Source of the DNA: Oscillospiraceae bacterium
GTDB taxonomy: Bacteria; Bacillota; Clostridia; Oscillospirales; Ruminococcaceae
Length of the DNA stretch: 64,000 bases
NCBI GenBank assembly: GCA_021199355.1
Contig: JAJQIF010000011.1
Span: 31,284 to 95,283, forward strand
Direction of reading: 5' to 3'
Shown in pieces: positions 18,241-26,553 of the stretch (position 1 is its first letter; every line of letters starts with the position of its first letter). The translations under genes were made by a program, and so were the position numbers. The notes beneath the pieces are model-generated. The model saw only the letters and a program-made list of their open reading frames with translations. It did not search any database and was not told the DNA's origin.

Positions 18241-18835
18241 ATGCTATAGGCAGAGGCTGTTGTTCTTCACAGAATTTTTTGCAGGCTTCTTCGAGCTTTG
18301 AAAAGTTACAATAGAACGGTCGTATTATACCGGAATTCTTTTGATCGGAGTAAATCTGTGCAACATTAGTGGCGATTTTATCCCTGATGCTCAGACAGAA
18401 GCGGTATTCTTTTTCAAGTATTCCACGGTATACGGTGTCGGAAATGTTGGAAAAGTTTATTCTGTGATAGAGTCCCGATGGTATCGGAATCATCTTTTTC
18501 AAATCCAATACAGCTATAATATGTTTGACTTTTCCGTTGTTGTCCGGCTTGCATATTGCTTTCGGTGACAGATTATCTTTGTTCACAATCTCGTATATCA
18601 AAAAGCAGTCACGGGAGACGTTTTTCCAGTTCAGATGCTTCGGTTTGCTGGAAGAAAAGGGAACGAAATATGTAAAACTGTCTACGCCGGTGCCAATACC
18701 GATGATTATTCCGAGAAACGGCTTTGTTTCATAACGGTTAGGCAAGTAAAACACCTCGCTGTCGACATCATGAAGATATTTCAGATAAGGAACATCAACC
18801 GTGTAGATGCCGAAGTCGCTGAATTGTACGTCCAT
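18239..18835 (-). CDS. toxN: Type III toxin, ToxN/AbiQ-family endoribonuclease
   Basis: A 198-residue protein matching the ToxN/AbiQ/CptN family: N-terminal IYTVDVPYLKYLHDVDSEV, then KPFLGIIIGI, the active-site region YFVPFSSSKPKH (the family serine lies in the P-L/F-S/T-S-P-K motif), and DLKKMIPIPSGLY followed by an ILEKEYRFCLSIRDKI helix. Such toxins cut cellular or phage RNA and their own antitoxin RNA. ATG 18835 is chosen because AAGAGG lies 6 bases upstream; a longer frame would begin inside the terminator hairpin. The upstream repeat array, terminator and promoter complete the standard type III layout. Assignment by motif reading, not database search. Confidence 0.88.
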   Translation of the reverse strand: MDVQFSDFGIYTVDVPYLKYLHDVDSEVFYLPNRYETKPFLGIIIGIGTGVDSFTYFVPFSSSKPKHLNWKNVSRDCFLIYEIVNKDNLSPKAICKPDNNGKVKHIIAVLDLKKMIPIPSGLYHRINFSNISDTVYRGILEKEYRFCLSIRDKIATNVAQIYSDQKNSGIIRPFYCNFSKLEEACKKFCEEQQPLPIA

Positions 18836-18850
18836 AGTCAACCTCTTACT

Positions 18851-18874
18851 AAAAGAGGAGGACAAAGCCTCCTC
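18851..18874 (-). terminator. Terminator between antitoxin repeats and toxN
   Basis: Minus strand GAGGAGG CTTTGT CCTCCTC followed by TTTT. In type III loci such a leaky terminator keeps antitoxin RNA in excess over toxN mRNA. It lies between the repeat array and the toxN ribosome site exactly as expected. Confidence 0.75.
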
Positions 18875-18889
18875 AGTTCTTTACAAGCC

Positions 18890-19010
18890 CGCACTTTTTG
18901 TATAGGCGGCGGAACGCCTTCTGACAGTTCGCACTTTCTTGTCGGGCGGCGAAACGCCCTCTTTACAGCTCGCACTTGGGGTACAGGCGGCGAAACGCCT
19001 TCTTTACGGA
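18890..19010 (-). ncRNA. toxI: ToxI-type antitoxin RNA: three tandem 40-41 nt repeats
   Basis: Three direct repeats at 18890-18929, 18930-18970 and 18971-19010, each starting CGCACTT (plus strand) and holding a core of five-base arms: AGGCG/CGCCT, GGGCG/CGCCC and AGGCG/CGCCT around GCGRAA. The middle unit changes both arms together (A-T to G-C), which supports a conserved RNA stem. Unit length fits the CptIN branch (about 40-45 nt) better than the 36-nt ToxIN repeats. It is transcribed from the promoter at 19026-19054 toward toxN. Each repeat would be one antitoxin pseudoknot released by ToxN cutting. Confidence 0.85.
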
Positions 19011-19025
19011 TTTTCATCCATCTAT

Positions 19026-19054
19026 AGTATACACTATCCGTAAGAAAAATGCAA
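19026..19054 (-). promoter_or_regulatory. Promoter of the toxIN locus
   Basis: Minus strand TTGCAT (19049-19054) and TATACT (19026-19031), 17-base spacer, just upstream of the antitoxin repeats. Transcription would start near 19019. Confidence 0.75.
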
Positions 19055-19522
19055 CTGGTTTTTAAAAAAATCTCTTTGTAATAGTTTTACAGAACAGTAA
19101 AGTTTGAAGAGTCATGATTTTCGGGGCAAAAATATATTGAAAAGTCAGGCGGGGGGAGTTGAAGGGGGCAGAATTAACAAAATACTTCTTCGAAGTTCCC
19201 GAATCTTCTCCGAAAATTATTCGTGCTTTTTCGACGGCTTGTTCTATATTTTTTCATTTACAATCGGTATTCTTCGAATTTTTGTTGAAAACTCGGTTGA
19301 AAATGTTGAGAACCCCTTGATTTCGGGCTTTTATTTTCAACAAACTCACAGAGTTTTCAACATTCTTTATTTGGGTGAGTTAAGGTATACTAAGGGTAAT
19401 ATTCCCCGCCGAAAGGGATTGCCTTTACGCAAATTTAACCCTCCCGTGCTATCAAACTTTACACATCATTGCTTATAATAATCCCGAATATGATTAAAAT
19501 ATAAAGATGGGGGAATGCGGCA
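19055..19522. other. Non-coding interval between toxIN and ppx
   Basis: About 470 bases without a credible gene. It is more A/T-rich than its surroundings. Perfect 11-base inverted arms GTTGAAAACTC (19284-19294) and GAGTTTTCAAC (19351-19361) are 56 bases apart. A TATAAT at 19474-19479, with a weak -35, may serve ppx. One 124-codon frame from a TTG lacks a ribosome site and looks spurious. Confidence 0.5.
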
Positions 19523-20425
19523 ATGATTTGCGGAATTGTTGACATCGGGTCGAACACCATACGGCTGTCGGTTTATAAGTGTGAGGGCGGAGAGAACCGG
19601 CTTCTTATGCACAGAAAGACTATGGCGGGAATTGCGAGCTATATCAAGTCGGGGAGGCTTCCTTCGGAGGGCGTAAGGATTATCTGCAAGACCCTGACCG
19701 AGTACAAGAGACTTCTTGACAACCTTGACATCAAGGACATGCACGTCTTTGCTACGGCTCCGCTTCGGAACATCTCGAATACCGAGGAGGTCGTCGCAAG
19801 TATACTTGACGAGACGGGGATTCCGGTCAATGTTATTTCGGGAGAGGAAGAGGCGGTTCTCAGTTTTACGGGAGCTACCCTCGGGATTACGCACAAAAAG
19901 GGCGTTATGATTGACCTTGGCGGCGGCTCGACCGAAATCCTCCGTTACGAAGACGGAAAAATCCTCTCGACCTACAGCCTGCCGATCGGAAGCCTGAACC
20001 TCTTCAATCGCTACGTCAAGGGCTTCTATCCGACAGAGGACGAGCGCAAGGCGATTAAGAAAGCCGTTGAGGAGCAGCTGGAGCGTGCGAACGTTGACCT
20101 TTCGCCTGCCGCCCATATCTGCGGGGTCGGCGGGACGGTACGGGCGGCTTCGCAGGTCGCAAACCACTTCTTCTGCCGCTCGGATGACTATAATATCATC
20201 TCGGTTGAGGAGCTCAAAATGCTTCTTAAACGCATCAGGAAGCAGGACAGCGACAACGTCCACGAGCTTTTAAAAATCGTCCCCGACAGAATCCACACCA
20301 TCATCCCCGGGCTCATCGTCCTCGAGACCGTCTCAAAGGCACTGAACGCCGAGGAGATAACCGTGAGCATGTGCGGAGTTCGGGAAGGGTATCTTATGAA
20401 AAACGTAATCGGGGAAGGGCATTGA
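19523..20425 (+). CDS. ppx: Exopolyphosphatase/GppA-type phosphatase (Ppx/GppA)
   Basis: A 300-residue ASKHA-fold enzyme that shortens polyphosphate or hydrolyses pppGpp. The phosphate-1 motif is GIVDIGSNTIRLSVYKC at the N-terminus and the second nucleotide motif is MIDLGGGSTEILRY. It is the short form, without the extra C-terminal HD-like domain of E. coli Ppx. The start follows GGGGGAATGCGGCA. ppk begins one base after its stop, so synthesis and breakdown of polyphosphate are in one operon. Confidence 0.9.
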   Translation: MICGIVDIGSNTIRLSVYKCEGGENRLLMHRKTMAGIASYIKSGRLPSEGVRIICKTLTEYKRLLDNLDIKDMHVFATAPLRNISNTEEVVASILDETGIPVNVISGEEEAVLSFTGATLGITHKKGVMIDLGGGSTEILRYEDGKILSTYSLPIGSLNLFNRYVKGFYPTEDERKAIKKAVEEQLERANVDLSPAAHICGVGGTVRAASQVANHFFCRSDDYNIISVEELKMLLKRIRKQDSDNVHELLKIVPDRIHTIIPGLIVLETVSKALNAEEITVSMCGVREGYLMKNVIGEGH

Positions 20426-20426
20426 A

Positions 20427-22541
20427 ATGGATAAGGATTTGAGGTATACTCAGGACAGGGAGCTTTCGTGGCTTCGGTTCAACGAAAGAGTTCTCGAGGA
20501 GGCGAAGGACGAGAGCGTGCCGCTGATGGAGCGGCTCAAGTTTGCGGCGATTTTCACTTCCAACCTCGACGAGTTCTTCATGGTTCGCGTCGGGTCGCTT
20601 CACGATATGAGCTTACTCAAGGAGGAGCACATCGACAACAAGACCGGCAAAACGCCCTCGGAACAGCTTTCGGCGATATTCAAGGCGCTGATACCACTAT
20701 ACAAAAAGAGAGATAAGGTCATGGCGGAGCTCGAATCCCTCTGCCGGGCTTGCAACATATGCAGATTTTCCTACGGAGACCTTAGCGAGAAGGCGAAAAA
20801 GCAGGTAACGCTATGGTTCGAGGACGAAGCCCGACCGATTCTTTCACCGCAGATTGTCGACATGCACAACCCCTTCCCACATCTGCCGAACAAGGGGCTT
20901 AATATAATCCTGTCCCTCAAGCGGGACGGTCAGGAGCTCATCGGGATTCTTCCGGTGCCGAATGAGCTTCCGAAGTTCGTAAGGCTCGAGGAGCGGGGAG
21001 TGCACTTTATTCTGACGGAGGACATTCTCTGCGAGTTCGCAAGCCTTGTCTTCCCCGAGTACGAAATCACCGAGAAAGCAATCATTTCCGTCACCCGTAA
21101 TGCCGACATCTCGCCCGAGGACGAGGCATACGACGTCGAGACCGATTTCAGGCGGCTTATGCAGAAGATAGTGAAGAAGCGTCGCCGTCTGGCGCCTGTC
21201 CGTCTCGAAATCGAGGGGACTCTCAGCGAAAAGCTCATCATAACGCTTTGCAAAACGCTGTCCCTCAGCCGTGAGCAGGTCTTCACGACAAAGTGCCCGA
21301 TTCACCTTGATTATTTATTCTCACTCAGCGACCTATTGCCGAAAGAAAGCGTTGCGACTTTGTGTGATCCAATCTATAAGCCGCACTTCACGCCATACCT
21401 CAACAAAAACGAGAAGATTATCCCGCAAATCGAAAAGCAGGACGTCCTCATGTTCTATCCCTACGAGTCGATGGAGCCGTTTTTAAGAATGATTGCGGAG
21501 GCATCGGTCGACCCGAGCGTGCTTTCAATCAAGATTACCATCTACCGCCTCGCCGCAGGGGCAAGGCTCGTCGAATACCTCTGTGCCGCCGCGGAAAACG
21601 GCAAGCACGTCGTCGTTCTGATGGAGCTGAGAGCACGGTTTGACGAGCAGAACAACATCTATTGGGCGGAGCGGCTCGAGGAGGCAGGATGCACCATCCT
21701 CTACGGCTTTGAGGGCATCAAGGTCCATTCGAAGATATGCCTCATCACGAAGAGGGAGCATAGCCGCCGTGGCGGCGGGAACGTCAGATACATCACCCAG
21801 ATTGGCAGCGGAAACTATAACGAGAAGACCGCGAAGCAGTATACTGACCTCAGTCTCATGACCGCCAATCAGGAAATCGGCGAGGATGCGGCTTTGCTCT
21901 TCCAGAACATGGCAACCGCAAACCTTGACGGCAAGTATCAGCATCTCCTCGTCTCGCCGTTCAGCCTCAAGGAGCGTGTCATCGAGCTCATCGACGAAGA
22001 GATTAAAAAGAAGTCGGACGGCTATATCTTCCTGAAGCTCAATTCCCTCACCGACCGCGAGATTATCGACAAGCTTGCCGAAGCGTCTCAGGCAGGGGTT
22101 GAAATAGTCATGAATATCCGAGGAATCTGTTGTCTCTTACCCGGGATTGAAGGCTTGACGGAGAATATCAAGGTATTCTCGATAGTCGGACGTTATCTCG
22201 AGCACTCAAGAATCTACTGCTTCGGCAGAGGCAACGACGCAAGCCTCTACATCGCTTCAGCCGACTTTATGACGAGAAACACCGAGCGAAGGGTTGAAGT
22301 CGCCTGTCCCGTTACAGACAAAGAGACCAGAAAGCGCCTTCTTCACATCATAGACGAGCTCCGGCTCGACAACGTGAAAGCCCGCGTGATGGCGCCCGAC
22401 GGGACCTATCACCGGATCAAGGACTCGGCAAGCCCGAGAAGCTGTCAGGAAATCTTTCAGCAGGAGGAAACCCAGCTTGCGGAGGAGATAAAGCACAAGA
22501 GCGGGCTGTGGGCGAAAATCAGGAGATTTTTCAGAGCTTGA
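20427..22541 (+). CDS. ppk1: Polyphosphate kinase 1
   Basis: A 704-residue enzyme making inorganic polyphosphate from ATP. The N-terminal domain begins DRELSWLRFNERVLEEA and continues with FAAIFTSNLDEFFMVRVG, both diagnostic. The phospholipase-D-like catalytic half contains KITIYRLAAGARLVEYLCAA and VHSKICLITKRE, holding the autophosphorylated His, and a second such segment near YLEHSRIYCFGRG. Length is normal for the family. The next gene's promoter overlaps the ppk stop codon. Confidence 0.95.
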   Translation: MDKDLRYTQDRELSWLRFNERVLEEAKDESVPLMERLKFAAIFTSNLDEFFMVRVGSLHDMSLLKEEHIDNKTGKTPSEQLSAIFKALIPLYKKRDKVMAELESLCRACNICRFSYGDLSEKAKKQVTLWFEDEARPILSPQIVDMHNPFPHLPNKGLNIILSLKRDGQELIGILPVPNELPKFVRLEERGVHFILTEDILCEFASLVFPEYEITEKAIISVTRNADISPEDEAYDVETDFRRLMQKIVKKRRRLAPVRLEIEGTLSEKLIITLCKTLSLSREQVFTTKCPIHLDYLFSLSDLLPKESVATLCDPIYKPHFTPYLNKNEKIIPQIEKQDVLMFYPYESMEPFLRMIAEASVDPSVLSIKITIYRLAAGARLVEYLCAAAENGKHVVVLMELRARFDEQNNIYWAERLEEAGCTILYGFEGIKVHSKICLITKREHSRRGGGNVRYITQIGSGNYNEKTAKQYTDLSLMTANQEIGEDAALLFQNMATANLDGKYQHLLVSPFSLKERVIELIDEEIKKKSDGYIFLKLNSLTDREIIDKLAEASQAGVEIVMNIRGICCLLPGIEGLTENIKVFSIVGRYLEHSRIYCFGRGNDASLYIASADFMTRNTERRVEVACPVTDKETRKRLLHIIDELRLDNVKARVMAPDGTYHRIKDSASPRSCQEIFQQEETQLAEEIKHKSGLWAKIRRFFRA

Positions 22542-22566
22542 CAATATCCCCGGAGCGTGTTATACT
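22538..22566 (+). promoter_or_regulatory. Promoter of the 248-residue membrane-anchored protein
   Basis: TTGACA 22538-22543 and TATACT 22561-22566 with a 17-base spacer; the -35 box overlaps the end of ppk1. Confidence 0.75.
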
Positions 22567-22602
22567 TACTCGTGAATCGATATTAGCAGGGGATTTCTGT
22601 AT

Positions 22603-23349
22603 ATGGAAAGCGAAAAAGTGAAAAAGCAAGGAAGCTTCAAAGCTTTCTTATTGGGTTTAGCCGCCGTTTTGCTGATTGCCATAATCTATGGCGGCGTGCA
22701 GCTCGCGAATTATCTCTACTTCGGCAACTGGGTGGTTCGCTATAAGCCGATGCTCGACGATTTCTTCGGCGAGGGTAACTGGAGGGTCGTCAGCGATGAG
22801 ACCGAAAAAGAGCTTATCGCATCGACCACATACGACAGGTGGGGCACGAACACCGTGCATTATAAATATCGCAACTGGACAATTTCGACATCCGACGGGG
22901 AAGAATACACCATCACCAACCATACCTATCTCATAAGCTTAAGAGAGAGCGGGAATAAGTATACCCCCAAGCAGGCGTTGATTCAACAGCTCATGTTCGT
23001 CGCCCACGAGCACGCCGGGAAGATTGTTATTGACGGAATTCTGAGCGAAATTCTTTCCGAGTCGGAAATAGCATGCCTCGATGTGGACATCAGCTGGAGA
23101 AACGGCAACCTGAAGCCGTCGGTTTATTCGAAGCTTGCAAAGGAGGAGTGGTTCGGTTACGACTCGACCGTTGCCGACTGGCTCTCGACCGATTTGTACG
23201 ACTTTTATCTCTGGATTCGGGCGTTTGACTATAGGGTTGAAAAGCTTACGGAAGAGGAGCAAGAGCATCTTGAATCGAGCGCAGACGAAATAGCCGAAGC
23301 CCTGAAAAATGCCCTCGGTGATGATGTGGATTATGAATTGAGTTTGTAG
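22603..23349 (+). CDS. Membrane-anchored hypothetical protein
   Basis: A 248-residue protein with a basic N-terminus and one membrane helix at about residues 15-36 (FLLGLAAVLLIAIIYGGVQL). The remaining 210 residues are polar and predicted outside the cell, rich in Trp and Tyr, ending in an acidic helix (EEEQEHLESSADEIAEAL). No known domain is recognised. It has its own promoter and a terminator after it, so it is an independent single-gene unit. Confidence 0.6.
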   Translation: MESEKVKKQGSFKAFLLGLAAVLLIAIIYGGVQLANYLYFGNWVVRYKPMLDDFFGEGNWRVVSDETEKELIASTTYDRWGTNTVHYKYRNWTISTSDGEEYTITNHTYLISLRESGNKYTPKQALIQQLMFVAHEHAGKIVIDGILSEILSESEIACLDVDISWRNGNLKPSVYSKLAKEEWFGYDSTVADWLSTDLYDFYLWIRAFDYRVEKLTEEEQEHLESSADEIAEALKNALGDDVDYELSL

Positions 23350-23371
23350 AGGAAGAAACTGACCGATAAGA

Positions 23372-23403
23372 AAAGCTAACGCCGGAACTGACGTTAGCTT
23401 TTA
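23372..23403. terminator. Bidirectional terminator
   Basis: Arms AAAGCTAACG (23372-23381) and CGTTAGCTTT (23392-23401). T-rich tracts follow on both strands, fitting its place between two convergent genes. Confidence 0.8.
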
Positions 23404-23411
23404 ATTCTTGT

Positions 23412-23636
23412 TTACAGCAATCCTTGCTGTTTCTTTTGCTTGAACTCATGAATTTTGGCGATTGTTTCGTCCGGGTCGACGTCGGGCTCAGCCTGACGCT
23501 CACTCGTGTAATCGCCATACCCGGGATTGTATTGCCGGATGAATCTGACAGCTCCAACAGGACCAAGCGCCTCCTTAAGGGCATTCATACCGACAATCTG
23601 GATTTCCATCGGATTATTAAGATTAACCTGCAACAT
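23412..23636 (-). CDS. Small partner of the PIN-domain protein (putative antitoxin)
   Basis: A 74-residue protein beginning MLQVNLNNPMEIQIVGMNAL and ending in a Lys/Gln-rich helix (IHEFKQKKQQGLL). ATG 23636 follows GGAGATGAAATT. It lies 4 bases after the PIN gene stop, in the same transcript. I recognise no DNA-binding fold; its antitoxin role is inferred only from pairing with a PIN protein. The order toxin-then-partner is opposite to classical vapBC. Confidence 0.55.
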   Translation of the reverse strand: MLQVNLNNPMEIQIVGMNALKEALGPVGAVRFIRQYNPGYGDYTSERQAEPDVDPDETIAKIHEFKQKKQQGLL

Positions 23637-23640
23637 AATT

Positions 23641-24090
23641 TCATCTCCCATATAATTCTTCTAAAACAAACTTGACCGGATTGATAACTCTTACTTTCAA
23701 TGACAAATATGACGCCATTTTTTCGAGCTTATAATCTGTAGTCAACATTACTTCAGCTTCACCGGCTTCGGCATAGGCAATCTGAAGACTGTCCAGAAAG
23801 TGAATATTTGATTGCTCTCTGATTTCCTTGGCACGTTCGTTGATTTTATCGGCTTCTTCAATCCGAAGTTTTACACTTTCCTCATAAAGGTCAATAACGT
23901 TCTGCCTTTTTATAGGGTCTTTGATTTGGTAAAGCTCATACTCAAGAGCATCACTGCCGACTATTTCGTAAGTTCCTTCAAGGGCTTTGGACAGGATATT
24001 CAGAATAGTTTCACTTTCAACGTGGATTATCTCCTGATTCAGGTCGTCAAACGGACGATTGTAACAACAACTGTCAAGATAAATTCGCAC
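23641..24090 (-). CDS. PIN-domain ribonuclease, VapC-like toxin candidate
   Basis: A 149-residue protein with PIN-type acidic motifs: IYLDSCCYNRPFDD at the N-terminus (first Asp), FLDSLQIAYAEAGEAEVMLTTD in the second half (further acidic residues) and a closing RVINPVKFV strand. PIN proteins are Mg-dependent RNases, often TA toxins cutting tRNA or rRNA. GTG 24090 is preferred, since the run AGGTGG upstream is the ribosome site rather than start codons. A good minus-strand promoter precedes it at 24144-24172. Confidence 0.75.
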   Translation of the reverse strand: MRIYLDSCCYNRPFDDLNQEIIHVESETILNILSKALEGTYEIVGSDALEYELYQIKDPIKRQNVIDLYEESVKLRIEEADKINERAKEIREQSNIHFLDSLQIAYAEAGEAEVMLTTDYKLEKMASYLSLKVRVINPVKFVLEELYGR

Positions 24091-24143
24091 GAAAATCACC
24101 ACCTCAAGCTGAGATACTTCTCTATCGTAACCCTACTGATAAG

Positions 24144-24172
24144 ATTATACCACATAAAACTTGGTTTTACAA
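24144..24172 (-). promoter_or_regulatory. Promoter of the PIN gene pair
   Basis: Minus strand TTGTAA (24167-24172) and TATAAT (24144-24149), 17-base spacer. Confidence 0.7.
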
Positions 24173-24223
24173 CCCCATGAAAAAAGTTTCATATCAGGGG
24201 GCGGAAAAGCTGAAATATCACTC

Positions 24224-24252
24224 TTGACAACCTCCCCCAACTATGATATACT
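24224..24252 (+). promoter_or_regulatory. Promoter of the EamA transporter gene
   Basis: TTGACA 24224-24229 and TATACT 24247-24252, 17-base spacer, about 60 bases before the ATG. Confidence 0.75.
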
Positions 24253-24311
24253 TTCAAATCGTGCAAACTTGCACTTTGTTGAAAACTATTATTAGTTGGG
24301 AGATTAACATT

Positions 24312-25235
24312 ATGTGGTTTTTATTCACGCTTTTGACGACGCTTCTCTGGGGTGCCGCCGACCTGTTTTATAAGAAGGGTGCGGACGAAACCGAAAAATA
24401 CAGTCACTATCTGACCGCCATCGCAGTCGGTCTCATCATGGGCATTCAGGCGATAATCATGCTCGTGGCAAACGGGTTTGACTACAACCCGCTGAATCTG
24501 ATTTACTATCTGCCGACCTCGCTCATGTACATAATCTCGATGGTCGTCGGCTATGCGGGACTTCGTTACCTTGAGCTCTCAATCTGCTCGCCGGTTGAGA
24601 ATTCCTCGGGAGCGGTCGTAACGATTCTCTGCATCATCTTCCTCGGGCAGAGCCTCGACTTGATGTCAGCAGTTTCGGTAATTCTCGTCACCGTCGGCGT
24701 TGTCTATATCGGAATTCTCGAGAGGCAGGAAGTCGGGGACATCAAAGACACCGACAAAAAGTATATCAACGGCTTCGTTGCGCTCATCTTCCCGCTTGTC
24801 TATGCGGTTCTGGACGCACTCGGCACCTTCTTCGACGCCTTCTACCTCGACATCGAGCTCACGCCGCTCGTCGACGTTACGGAAGAGAACATCGAGGACG
24901 TCGCGAATATTTCTTATATGCTGACCTTCCTGATTGTCGCGTTGATTCTTCTTTTCTATGTCTTGGTCATTAAGAAGGAGAAGATAGCCCTCCCGAAGCA
25001 GGGCGACAAGGTCGCCGCCGCAATCTTCGAGACCGCTGGACAGTATTTCTATGTCTACGCCATGAGCGGCAACGCCATCGTCGCGGCGCCCCTCATCTCG
25101 GCATACAGCATAGTTTCGATAGTCCTTTCAAGAATCTTCCTGAAAGAAAAGCTCACCGCAAAGCAGTATATAGCCATCGCGATTGTCATGGCGGGTATAC
25201 TCGTTATGGGGGTTGCAGAGGGATTGGCGGAATAG
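24312..25235 (+). CDS. EamA/DMT-superfamily transporter
   Basis: A 307-residue membrane protein with about ten helices in two EamA repeats. Repeat one starts FTLLTTLLWGAADLFYKKGADE; repeat two ends AIVAAPLISAYSIVSIVLSRIFLKEKLTAKQYIAIAIVMAGI, the hallmark end of DMT transporters. The middle loop carries an acidic stretch (TPLVDVTEENIEDVA). ATG 24312 follows GGGAGATTAACATT. Metabolite or drug exporters are common in the family; the substrate cannot be told. A family A repeat follows its stop. Confidence 0.85.
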   Translation: MWFLFTLLTTLLWGAADLFYKKGADETEKYSHYLTAIAVGLIMGIQAIIMLVANGFDYNPLNLIYYLPTSLMYIISMVVGYAGLRYLELSICSPVENSSGAVVTILCIIFLGQSLDLMSAVSVILVTVGVVYIGILERQEVGDIKDTDKKYINGFVALIFPLVYAVLDALGTFFDAFYLDIELTPLVDVTEENIEDVANISYMLTFLIVALILLFYVLVIKKEKIALPKQGDKVAAAIFETAGQYFYVYAMSGNAIVAAPLISAYSIVSIVLSRIFLKEKLTAKQYIAIAIVMAGILVMGVAEGLAE

Positions 25236-25236
25236 G

Positions 25237-25369
25237 AAACCCCTCCGGCACTTCGTGCCACCTCCCCTTTCAGGGGAGGCTTTTTATATTCTGTCAAAAG
25301 TTACATAGAACGCAAAAAGGCTCCCCTGAAAGGGGAGCTGGATGCGCGAAGCGCAGACTGAGGGGTTTA
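25237..25369. repeat. Repeat family A, full paired element
   Basis: About 133 bases bounded by AAACCCCTC and GAGGGGTTT. Inside are CCTCCCCTTTCAGGGGAGGCTTTTT and its inverted counterpart AAAAAGGCTCCCCTGAAAGG, so the whole folds into one long hairpin. It fills the gap between the convergent transporter and argD genes, and its T-runs could serve as a two-way terminator. Confidence 0.85.
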
Positions 25370-26548
25370 CGCCAAGACTTTTGATAATTTCTCCACCATC
25401 TCATCCACATCCGCTTCCGTGATAACCAGCGGCGGCACAAATCTGATGACGTTTGTCCCGGCGGAGATGAGAACTAAGTGCTCGTCTATGAGTGCAGACT
25501 TCACGATGTCCGCGACGGGGGTGTTGAACTCGAGACCCTGAATCAAGCCTCTGCCGCGGTGGGCGACAATTTTATCGGAAGACTGCATGAGGGCTTCTAA
25601 TTTATCCCAGAGATATCCTCCGACATTCCTGACATGTCCGGGGATGTCTTTTTCTTTATAGATGTCTAAGACCTTCGAAGCGACGGCGCAGACGAGAGGA
25701 TTGCCGCCATAGGTCGAGCCGTGATCGCCGACGGTCATCGCGTTTGCGGCTTCGCCCTGAGCGAGGAAAGCACCAATCGGGAAGCCGTTTCCGAGAGCCT
25801 TCGCGACCGTCATGACGTCCGGCTTGACGCCGTAGGTCTGCCAAGCAAACATGTTGCCGCTTCGTGCCATTCCACACTGGATTTCATCGAGGATGAGAAG
25901 CGCGCCGGTCTCGTCGCAGAGGGCTCTTACACCCTTGAGGAACTCCTCGGTTGCCGGATAGATTCCGCCTTCGCCCTGAATCGTCTCCATGATGACGGCG
26001 GCGGTCTTGCCTGAGAAGAGAGCTTTGACGCTGTCAAGGTTGTTGTACTCGGCAAACTTAATATTCGGAATCAGTGGGTCGAACGGCTCGCGATAGTGGG
26101 CGTTGCCGGTGACGGAGAGAGCGCCGAGGCTTCTTCCATGGAAGGAGTGCTCCATCGCGATAATTTCGTAGTCACTCGGCAGTCCACGATTATAGGCGTG
26201 GCGCTTCGCAATCTTGAGGGCGCCCTCAATCGCTTCGGTGCCGCTGTTCGTGAAGAATACCCTGTCCATCTCCGAGACTTTCAACAGCTTTTCGGCGGCT
26301 TCGGTTGTGGGGATGTTATAAAAGAGGTTGGAAGTGTGAACGAGCTTGTCAATCTGGCTCTTCGCCGCTTCGTCGACCCCGGGATAGTGATACCCGAGAC
26401 CCATAACGGCGATTCCGGCTCCGAAATCGAGGTATTCGGTGCCCTTGTCGTCGTACAATCTTACGCCCTCGCCCCGCTCGAACACGACGGGGAAGCGGGA
26501 ATAGGTCTTATAAAGTGCGCCCTCGGCACGGTCAACATATGTAGACAT
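25367..26548 (-). CDS. argD: Acetylornithine aminotransferase
   Basis: A 393-residue class III PLP aminotransferase converting N-acetylglutamate semialdehyde to N-acetylornithine. It carries FFTNSGTEAIEGALKIAKRHAY, FHGRSLGALSVTGN, ILDEIQCGMARSG and the Schiff-base Lys in TVAKALGNGFPIGA. ATG 26548 with AAGGAG 8 bases upstream is preferred over GTG 26557. It is the last gene of the arginine operon; its stop lies at the edge of a family A repeat. Confidence 0.93.
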   Translation of the reverse strand: MSTYVDRAEGALYKTYSRFPVVFERGEGVRLYDDKGTEYLDFGAGIAVMGLGYHYPGVDEAAKSQIDKLVHTSNLFYNIPTTEAAEKLLKVSEMDRVFFTNSGTEAIEGALKIAKRHAYNRGLPSDYEIIAMEHSFHGRSLGALSVTGNAHYREPFDPLIPNIKFAEYNNLDSVKALFSGKTAAVIMETIQGEGGIYPATEEFLKGVRALCDETGALLILDEIQCGMARSGNMFAWQTYGVKPDVMTVAKALGNGFPIGAFLAQGEAANAMTVGDHGSTYGGNPLVCAVASKVLDIYKEKDIPGHVRNVGGYLWDKLEALMQSSDKIVAHRGRGLIQGLEFNTPVADIVKSALIDEHLVLISAGTNVIRFVPPLVITEADVDEMVEKLSKVLA

Positions 26549-26553
26549 TGCGC

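Noticed and set aside
18890..19010. CRISPR array
   Set aside because: Units are adjacent with no unique spacers and no cas genes; the promoter, terminator and ToxN-like gene fit a type III antitoxin array.
19104..19478. 124-codon ORF between toxIN and ppx
   Set aside because: Starts with TTG without a ribosome site and has irregular composition; looks non-coding.
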